Of a DNA stretch of 11,391 nt, positions 6,428-11,391 are shown one piece after another. The stretch is from contig JAABSF010000039.1 in assembly GCA_011390535.1 (NCBI GenBank), positions 1 to 11,391 on the forward strand, written 5' to 3'. The notes under the pieces are model-generated. The model was not told the DNA's origin. It saw only the letters and a program-made list of their open reading frames with translations, and did not search any database. The translations under genes were made by a program, and so were the position numbers. The stretch is from Deltaproteobacteria bacterium (GTDB taxonomy: Bacteria; Myxococcota_A; Polyangia; HGW-17; SLPX01). The stretch's first letter is position 1. Each line of letters starts with the position of its first letter.

Positions 6428-7624
6428 ATTAAACGGGAAAGTTACCTATCAAGAATCCGTCCATTCATTGGCAGAGATATTATCAAAGTGCTGACAGGCA
6501 TCCGTCGTTGTGGAAAATCGGTGATGCTGGAACTTATTAAGGATGAATTGAAGGGGCAGGGGATTACGGAGAATCAAATTCTTTCAGTTAATTTTGAAAG
6601 CAGGAAGGCAGGGCATTTAACATCACTGGAGGAGACTTATGCCCATGTTCGATCATTTGCTGCGAATAGAAAGGAAAAGGTTTATCTGTTTTTTGATGAA
6701 GTACAAGAACTGACTGGGTGGGAAAAAATGGTGAACTCTTGCCTGGTGGATTTTGATTCGGATATCTATATCACAGGATCCAACGCTAAACTGTTGTCAG
6801 GTGAGCTTGCCACTTACCTGGGTGGGCGGTATGTGGAATTTTGCATTTTCCCCTTTTCCTTTAGAGAGGTGTTCGAAAACTCGCCGGATACAGACATCAA
6901 TCACGTTTTTCAAACATATCTTACAAGGGGTGGCATGCCTTTTCTTTACCAGGTGCCCATCGACGAAAGAAGTGCCATGCAATATCTAAACGATGTGCAT
7001 GATTCCATCATAATAAAAGACATCGCTACCAGAAACAAAATCCGGAATATTGAGCTGTTGAAGAGGGTGATTTTATACCTGATGGCCAATGTCGGACAAA
7101 CTTTCTCAGCAAAATCCATCTCAAAATTCCTGAAGAATGAGCAGCGGCGAGTCTCCACAGAAACTATCTATAATTACATCGATTACTGCACTGAGGCTTG
7201 TTTTATCCATATGGTCCCACGAGAAGATTTGACGGGAAAGAAAATATTACAGTTTCATGAAAAAATATTTATTACAGACCACGGCATGCGGGAGGCCATC
7301 TATGGGAATAACCTCCGTGACATTAACCAAATCCTCGAAAACATTGTGTTTATGGAGCTGCTTCGCAGGGGTTATCAGGTTCATGTAGGTAAAAAAAATA
7401 ACCGGGAAGTAGATTTTGTGGCTTCTTTAGGAAAAGAAAAAGTGTATGTGCAGGTGGCATATCTTCTCGCTACGGGAGAGACAGTGGAGAGGGAATTTTC
7501 GGTGTTGGAGATGATCCCGGATAACTATCCGAAATATGTTGTGTCCATGGACGAGGTTGACAGAGGAAGATCCGGCATTCGAAATGTTCATGTACGAGAC
7601 TTTTTATTGCAGGAAAAGTACTAA
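6425..7624 (+). CDS. AAA_14/DUF4143-family ATPase
   Basis: This is a 399-residue member of the widespread prokaryotic ATPases with an N-terminal AAA_14 P-loop domain and a C-terminal DUF4143 domain. Visible motifs are Walker A GIRRCGKS (25-32), Walker B VYLFFDEVQ (86-94) and the sensor-like stretch YITGSNAKLLSGELATYLGG (115-134). A winged-helix-like middle follows (about 210-290). The C-terminal part, NREVDF (E328, D330) then VYVQVAY (340-346), resembles a PD-(D/E)XK nuclease fold in which QVA replaces the catalytic ExK. This is common in the family and argues against nuclease activity. The cellular role of the family is unsettled, and single-gene occurrence is typical. The frame stays open upstream to an ATG at 6290, but the extra 45 residues are mostly the 18-bp repeat. 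The family's usual MIKRxxYLxxIRPFI start falls at 6425, which is preferred. An 8-bp array begins right after the stop. Confidence 0.9.
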   Translation: MIKRESYLSRIRPFIGRDIIKVLTGIRRCGKSVMLELIKDELKGQGITENQILSVNFESRKAGHLTSLEETYAHVRSFAANRKEKVYLFFDEVQELTGWEKMVNSCLVDFDSDIYITGSNAKLLSGELATYLGGRYVEFCIFPFSFREVFENSPDTDINHVFQTYLTRGGMPFLYQVPIDERSAMQYLNDVHDSIIIKDIATRNKIRNIELLKRVILYLMANVGQTFSAKSISKFLKNEQRRVSTETIYNYIDYCTEACFIHMVPREDLTGKKILQFHEKIFITDHGMREAIYGNNLRDINQILENIVFMELLRRGYQVHVGKKNNREVDFVASLGKEKVYVQVAYLLATGETVEREFSVLEMIPDNYPKYVVSMDEVDRGRSGIRNVHVRDFLLQEKY

Positions 7625-7703
7625 CAACCGATCAACCGACCAACTAAACAACTGATCAACCGAACAACTGAACAACTGATCAACTGAACAACCGACTAAC
7701 GAC
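7625..7703. repeat. 8-bp tandem repeat directly after the ATPase stop
   Basis: Nine units in exact 8-bp register, consensus CAAC(C/T)GAN, run from 7625 to 7696, followed by a decayed tenth. The units read caaccgat, caaccgac, caactaaa, caactgat, caaccgaa, caactgaa, caactgat, caactgaa, caaccgac. The array begins on the base after the TAA at 7622-7624. An 8-bp unit would break any reading frame, which fits a position outside genes. It has no hairpin potential and is not a terminator. The remaining bases to 7895 hold no gene I can support. Confidence 0.88.
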
Positions 7704-7895
7704 AATTACTTTTCACCATCCCGTTGCTTTTTTGGAAAATGTTACCGCGAGGGGTTAGGTGTGCTTGACAAGCGCAGTTAGGGGTCTATTGCTGTGTAAC
7801 GGCGAGAGAGGTGATTGATTTTTCTCCCTCCGTTCTACTCTTGGGTTGAGTTTTTTGTTGGAACAGCTTGGAAACCCAACGCCTTCGGGTAGTGG

Positions 7896-9461
7896 TTACT
7901 TTTGGTTGTTGGTTTGTTCGAAAGCCAGCAACAGAATGGCTGTTGCGTAGATTGAGATGTTTTCCAGGTAACGTTTCACCGCAACGCGTTCATCAGGCTC
8001 GTGGGCTCGCTCCTGGTCGCCGGCTGCCATGTCTAGGGGGCCGAAAGCCGCTGCCAAAGGGAAGGCTTTGGCATAGGTGGTCCCACGCAGGGAAATGAAC
8101 CCACCCTGTCTGCCGGTGACCGATTCATAAGCCAGGTTGAGCGGTCCGAATAAATTGCGATGTTTTTTTGCGTCCAGGTATATGGGGGGTTGGATACGGC
8201 CCGCGTTTTGGATTTTGACATCAAATGGTTCGGTTCCATGGGTGAGGGGCTCAAAGTATTCTTCGGCTTTTTCCTGCACCTGCTCTCCAGTCAAACCTAT
8301 TGGAAAACGGATGTTGAGCTCTCCCTTGGCGCCGCCCTTCCATATTTGTAGTCGGCCAAGATTCAAAGTGGTTTTTCCCATGTAGGGATGAACCAGATCC
8401 AGGTTCATCCCAGAGCCGTCAATATGGCGGCACGCCTGGAAGAGGGTTTTCGTTAATCTGGTGATGTTAGGAGAGATGTCCGGAAGGCGTGACAAGAACA
8501 AAAGCGCGTCGAGCAGGGCGTTGTGTCCTTTTTCCGGAAAGGCCGCATGTGCACTCTTTCCGGTGAATACCAGCTCGATTTGGATACGGGGTGTTGGGTC
8601 GGCGACCTCAACCTGTTTGACCGCGATGGTTGCCTGCGGGCGTAAGTGGAGCGTCTCTTGTCTGGCGGTGTCTATATCTGAGAGCAGTTTTTCTATGTCT
8701 TTTGCTTCCAGGCGCAGCCGAGTGAGGTCTGGTACCATGGTGCCCCTTTTTCCGCCGTCGAACTCAATCAACCGGACGGGTGGCAGGGGTGGTAGGGTGG
8801 GTGGCCATGCCACTGACAGTTCGAGATTGATGAATCCCTTTTCCGCATTGACCACAGGAAAAGCGCCATCCGGAACGAGTACGAAATCAGGTGTGGGCTC
8901 GTTGGCGCAAAGTAGGTCTATGTCGGGCCAATCGTCGGTTTCTTCGCGTGTGCCCAGCAGCAAACGGATGTCTTTTTGTTGGTGCAACCCGGGCAGGGAC
9001 CGTTTGAGCGCATGCACTACATCCAATGCAGAAAAGATCGCCGCCGCCGGGCCTTTGTCGTCTTGTGCCCCACGGCCCCAGATGTAGTCACCCCGCAGGA
9101 TGCCTTCGAATGGCGGTACAGACCAATCTCTTCCCGGTTCCACCACGTCGAGATGGACCGCGATCCCGATTGCGCCCGCGTTGTTTTGTTTGGCATCAGC
9201 GCTCGATTCAGCTACGGCGACCAGATTGTCATAGAGCTTGTAGCTCATCTTTAGTTGTTTTGCTTTTTGGTGCAAAAACTCCAAGCAGCGTGCAACTTCT
9301 CTTTGAAAACGTGTAACGCCTTGCACAGTCTGTTGTCCGCTGATCGTTTCGAACCCAAGCAGGTCCACCAATAGTTTAAGATATGTCGCGCTTCTCTGCT
9401 CCACTACCTGAGCAACGCGGCGGGCGAGCTGGATGGTCTGTTTGTGCTCATATTCAATCAT
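7896..9461 (-). CDS. M20-family metallopeptidase (PepV/carnosinase-like)
   Basis: A 521-residue zinc peptidase that should hydrolyse a dipeptide, N-acyl amino acid or related amide in the cytoplasm; no signal peptide is seen. The two-metal site is complete: VHLDVV (H103, catalytic-side D105), GRGAQDDKGP (bridging Asp 134 or 135), GTREETDD (E173 base, E174 ligand), VPDGAF (D198), and the last ligand in ERAHEPDE (H487). The lid/dimerisation domain has FTGKSAHAAFPEKGHNA (H305). The C-terminal ISLRGTTYAKAFPLAAAFGP stretch resembles the GGGTYxR region of PepV-type dipeptidases. The ATG at 9459-9461 overlaps the end of the ATP-grasp gene by 8 bases (ATGATTGA), implying translational coupling. An alternative ATG at 9536 adds 25 basic residues and has GGAG five bases upstream, but needs an 83-base overlap. 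The preferred start matches the beginning of the conserved helix. The substrate is unknown. Confidence 0.92.
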   Translation of the reverse strand: MIEYEHKQTIQLARRVAQVVEQRSATYLKLLVDLLGFETISGQQTVQGVTRFQREVARCLEFLHQKAKQLKMSYKLYDNLVAVAESSADAKQNNAGAIGIAVHLDVVEPGRDWSVPPFEGILRGDYIWGRGAQDDKGPAAAIFSALDVVHALKRSLPGLHQQKDIRLLLGTREETDDWPDIDLLCANEPTPDFVLVPDGAFPVVNAEKGFINLELSVAWPPTLPPLPPVRLIEFDGGKRGTMVPDLTRLRLEAKDIEKLLSDIDTARQETLHLRPQATIAVKQVEVADPTPRIQIELVFTGKSAHAAFPEKGHNALLDALLFLSRLPDISPNITRLTKTLFQACRHIDGSGMNLDLVHPYMGKTTLNLGRLQIWKGGAKGELNIRFPIGLTGEQVQEKAEEYFEPLTHGTEPFDVKIQNAGRIQPPIYLDAKKHRNLFGPLNLAYESVTGRQGGFISLRGTTYAKAFPLAAAFGPLDMAAGDQERAHEPDERVAVKRYLENISIYATAILLLAFEQTNNQK

Positions 9462-10551
9462 GTGTTGTTTTTTTCTCCTCACTGTCTGTCTGATCATTCG
9501 TTGATGTTTGTTTAGGTCTTTCACGGTAGCTTTCATCGGTGCTCCGGTTAAGGCCGTAGCGATCGGTGGCCGAATGGATTATGGATGCGATGATCTTTTG
9601 ATAAGAAAGACCTATGGCCTTTGCGGCGGTCACTAAAGGGCTTTTTCTGCGCAGTCCCGGCAGCGGGTTGATTTCGATTGCATATGCTTGCCCGTCCTCG
9701 TCCAATCGTAAATCGATACGGCCGAAATCCTTTGTCTGCATGACCTGAAAAGCAGCCGTCGCTGTTTGTAAAACCGTCTGTCGTTCCTGGTCGTCGAGAG
9801 GGGCCGGGCAGTGGGTCTGCACGATGTGTTCCGGGTCGGTGCTGCCCTTTATTCGGCGGTCCATGATGTTGTGCTCGTCAATTTTGACCTCATATTCCAC
9901 CGGCTCAAGGATTTTTTGAGGACATCCTTCGAGCATGCCAACCTGGATTTCACGTCCCTTAATAAATTCTTCGACTTCTACTCCGTCGGGATATTGTTCG
10001 AGTAGACGGGAGGAAATCTCTTTTGCTTGTTGTGGATCCTCTGCGATATTTTCTCGACTGATCCCCAATGAGGAACCTTCTGCATTGGGCTTGACAAAGA
10101 CGGGGTAGCACAGATGGGAAGGGATTTGGTTGTTTCTCCGTGTCAACGCAGCCCCCCGTGGCACATTGACACCGCGTATGGCGAAAATTTTTTCGGTCAA
10201 CCGTTTCTCAATACCCACTCGAAGCAAAAAGGGACTGCTTCCGGTGTAGGCGAGACCCAACATCTCGTAGATTGAAGGATAGTAGGACTCCCTTTTAGTA
10301 GGGCTCGTACCTTCGGCCATGTTGAAAACCAGATCAGGACTCAATGCTACCAGATCGTCGACAATTTGATCCCCCGGTCGCGACATTTCCAAGCACTCCA
10401 CATTGTGTCCCAGGCTGTTAATTGTGTCGCTGAGCAGTTGAACGTATTCCGATTCCAAGCGTTCACCGTAACACTCTTCGTCCTCTGTTGCAGCATTGAA
10501 GGCCAGCGTTATGTTCATCGGTTTGTTTTTGTGTGTGCTAAAAGGTGTCAT
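9454..10551 (-). CDS. D-alanine-D-alanine-ligase-like ATP-grasp enzyme
   Basis: An ATP-grasp ligase of 365 residues that should join a carboxylate to an amine through an acyl-phosphate. The motifs fit the D-Ala-D-Ala ligase fold: PDLVFNMAEG (72-81), YTGSSPF (102-108), VFVKPNAEGSSLGIS (151-165, ATP-binding loop), VEEFIKGREIQVGML (193-207), FGRIDLRLDEDG (276-287) and the metal-binding EINPLPGLRRKSPL (293-306). The classical GGxSxEHEVS signature of peptidoglycan Ddl is missing; the N-terminus reads ITLAFNAATEDEE. It is therefore unlikely to be the cell-wall Ddl, and its substrates are unknown. The last ~30 residues are polar and probably disordered. The start is uncertain: ATG 10551, or ATG 10518 (MNITLAFN), which fits the fold better; neither has a clear Shine-Dalgarno. 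The gene overlaps the downstream M20 gene by 8 bases, so the two should act on related molecules. A palindrome lies about 90 bp upstream. Confidence 0.88.
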   Translation of the reverse strand: MTPFSTHKNKPMNITLAFNAATEDEECYGERLESEYVQLLSDTINSLGHNVECLEMSRPGDQIVDDLVALSPDLVFNMAEGTSPTKRESYYPSIYEMLGLAYTGSSPFLLRVGIEKRLTEKIFAIRGVNVPRGAALTRRNNQIPSHLCYPVFVKPNAEGSSLGISRENIAEDPQQAKEISSRLLEQYPDGVEVEEFIKGREIQVGMLEGCPQKILEPVEYEVKIDEHNIMDRRIKGSTDPEHIVQTHCPAPLDDQERQTVLQTATAAFQVMQTKDFGRIDLRLDEDGQAYAIEINPLPGLRRKSPLVTAAKAIGLSYQKIIASIIHSATDRYGLNRSTDESYRERPKQTSTNDQTDSEEKKTTHD

Positions 10552-10638
10552 TTTTTATTGAGCAGATCTAATTATTCTTGGTTAAAACAATGTTTGACGT
10601 TCTCGTGTCTGTAACTGATCGTATCCATACCTGGTCGT

Positions 10639-10660
10639 TTGCATAACCAATATTATGCAA
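10639..10660. promoter_or_regulatory. Perfect inverted repeat, probable operator of the ATP-grasp/M20 operon
   Basis: Arms TTGCATAA (10639-10646) and TTATGCAA (10653-10660) are exact reverse complements around a 6-bp spacer (ccaata). The site ends 88 bp before the ATP-grasp start codon, inside a gene-free stretch. The two-fold symmetry over 22 bp is typical of a site bound by a dimeric regulator. It is too short and lacks a T-run for a terminator in either direction. No regulator gene is in the window, so the partner is unknown. Confidence 0.5.
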
Positions 10661-11053
10661 GATGCTCTCCAGAAGGTGATATCAATGTGGAAAGGTGAGC
10701 AGGCTAAAGCGAGCTGTCCGAATCATTCCAATTTCATAGCGAACACAGGTGATACAAGAGCAAATACTCAATAAAATGGTTTATGTTGGGTGAAGGAGTA
10801 AGTGTTTGGCCAAAAGAGTTGTCCTGCGATGGAGGATTTGTCTTGTCATCTTGTAAAGAAATGCCTGAATCAACGATCAATGCACTAGATACAGAATCCA
10901 AATTCACCAAATTCACGGCCGTGTCGACCCACCCACCCATGGGTTGAGGTGCAGACAAGCGAGTCGCACAGTCGCACCACAAAATACCGAGCTCAGGCTC
11001 TCTCAGTGGACGGCCTTGCGAAAGTGTTTTTTTTAGCCGGTCCATCTTCTCCG
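10661..11053. other. Gene-poor region upstream of the ATP-grasp operon
   Basis: No gene is convincing here. A minus-strand frame from 11045 to 10734 (103 codons, ATG three bases after GGAG) has a segment NLVNLDSVSSALIVDSGISL that could pass for protein, but the rest looks random, I recognise no family, and its N-terminus abuts the 15-bp repeat. A short palindrome, ACCCATGGGT, lies near 10937-10946, and a direct repeat, GTCGCAC twice eight bases apart, near 10965-10977. Neither can be assigned a role. Confidence 0.35.
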
Positions 11054-11203
11054 CCTGCTTTCATTATGCCTGCTTTCATTATGCCTGCTTTCATTATGCC
11101 TGCTTATATTACGCCTGCTTATATTACGCCTGCTTATATTACGCCTGCTTATATTACGCCTGCTTATATTACACCTGCTTTTATTACATCCACTTTTATA
11201 TAG
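11054..11203. repeat. 15-bp tandem repeat, ten units in two blocks
   Basis: Units 1-3 (11054-11098) are identical copies of cctgctttcattatg. Units 4-7 (11099-11158) are identical copies of cctgcttatattacg, and unit 8 differs only in its last base. Unit 9 (cctgcttttattaca) and unit 10 (11189-11203) decay progressively. The block structure shows stepwise local duplication. As the unit is five codons, all frames without an internal stop remain open (for example PAFIM then PAYIT on the plus strand), but the frames covering it have no other support as genes. Confidence 0.93.
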
Positions 11204-11391
11204 CGCAGAGAATGAACCTTTGCAGAGAATGGGCCCGGCAGAAAATCAGTTATAGACAACCAGACTAAAAAGTGTTTGCCCTGTTGAAGATTTTGGCCGG
11301 GAGCCTAAAAGCCGACACCGGCGAGGTGGGGTGGCGGTAAGCTGCATCTCAGGAGGAGAAGCCGCGGGTCTTATTTTTGCCCGTTTGTCTG
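11204..11391. other. Right-edge sequence with no assignable feature
   Basis: A short direct repeat, GCAGAGAATG (about 11204-11213 and 11222-11231), is followed by a GC-rich patch around 11292-11340 with a small hairpin, GCCG-ACAC-CGGC. I found no reading frame, tRNA or riboswitch that I can support. The patch may be the edge of a structured or repeat element continuing outside the window. Confidence 0.3.

Noticed and set aside
7625..7703. CRISPR array
   Set aside because: The units are 8 bp and directly adjacent with no spacers; the same applies to the 9-, 15- and 18-bp arrays.
8461..9087. 208-codon plus-strand open frame opposite the M20 gene
   Set aside because: It is Ser/Arg/Gly-rich, antisense to the catalytic motifs of the peptidase, with no sign of a domain.
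10734..11045. 103-codon minus-strand frame considered as a RiPP precursor for the ATP-grasp enzyme
   Set aside because: No leader/core pattern or repeated core motif typical of ATP-grasp RiPP substrates is present, and the ATP-grasp resembles D-Ala-D-Ala ligases rather than the microviridin type.
10949..11203. Plus-strand frame encoding PAFIM/PAYIT pentapeptide repeats
   Set aside because: The frame is kept open only by the 15-bp repeat; the upstream part looks random and no ribosome site was seen.
11292..11340. Riboswitch or group II intron fragment in the GC-rich right edge
   Set aside because: No cobalamin-, cyclic-di-GMP- or intron domain V-type conserved core could be matched; only a 4-bp hairpin is evident.

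Overview
The window reads as a piece of a bacterial chromosome of moderate GC content, probably from an uncultured or large-genome Desulfobacterota (Desulfobacterales-like) organism. That assignment is an inference from gene styles: a long SbcC, an ATPase with a DUF4143 domain, a YhcG-family relic and a D-Ala-D-Ala-ligase-like/M20 pair. No rRNA or other phylogenetic marker is present. No tRNA, rRNA, CRISPR array or complete insertion sequence was seen.

Layout, left to right. (1) Positions 1-592, minus strand: the first 197 codons of a gene that runs off the left edge, probably a DDE-type transposase/integrase of an insertion sequence. (2) 799-5414, minus strand: a two-gene operon, sbcD then sbcC, encoding the SbcCD (Mre11-Rad50-type) nuclease, with 11 bases between the genes. 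SbcD carries a nine-unit minisatellite inside its coding sequence. (3) About 5499-6154: decayed DNA, holding a recognisable wreck of a YhcG/DUF1016-family nuclease gene (internal deletion, nonsense codon, frameshift), a second relic of unknown family, and a small hairpin-rich palindromic element. (4) 6283-7703, plus strand: a possible promoter, an 18-bp tandem repeat running into the start codon, a complete AAA_14/DUF4143 ATPase gene, and an 8-bp tandem repeat starting directly after its stop. (5) 7896-10551, minus strand: a translationally coupled pair in which a D-Ala-D-Ala-ligase-like ATP-grasp enzyme is followed by an M20 metallopeptidase. A perfect 8+8 inverted repeat about 90 bp upstream looks like an operator. 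(6) 10661-11391: no convincing gene, but a ten-unit 15-bp minisatellite.

How the genes work together. SbcC and SbcD form one complex that cleaves hairpins and palindromes and processes DNA ends. The ATP-grasp/M20 pair couples an amide-bond-forming enzyme with an amide-bond-cleaving one, probably acting on the same unidentified small peptide-like compound. The AAA_14 ATPase stands alone.

The most striking theme is four unrelated short tandem arrays (9, 18, 8 and 15 bp units) within about 6.3 kb, in coding, leader, 3'-flanking and intergenic positions. The most promising biochemical lead is the ATP-grasp/M20 pair with its upstream operator-like palindrome. I see no evidence here for a wholly new multi-gene system.
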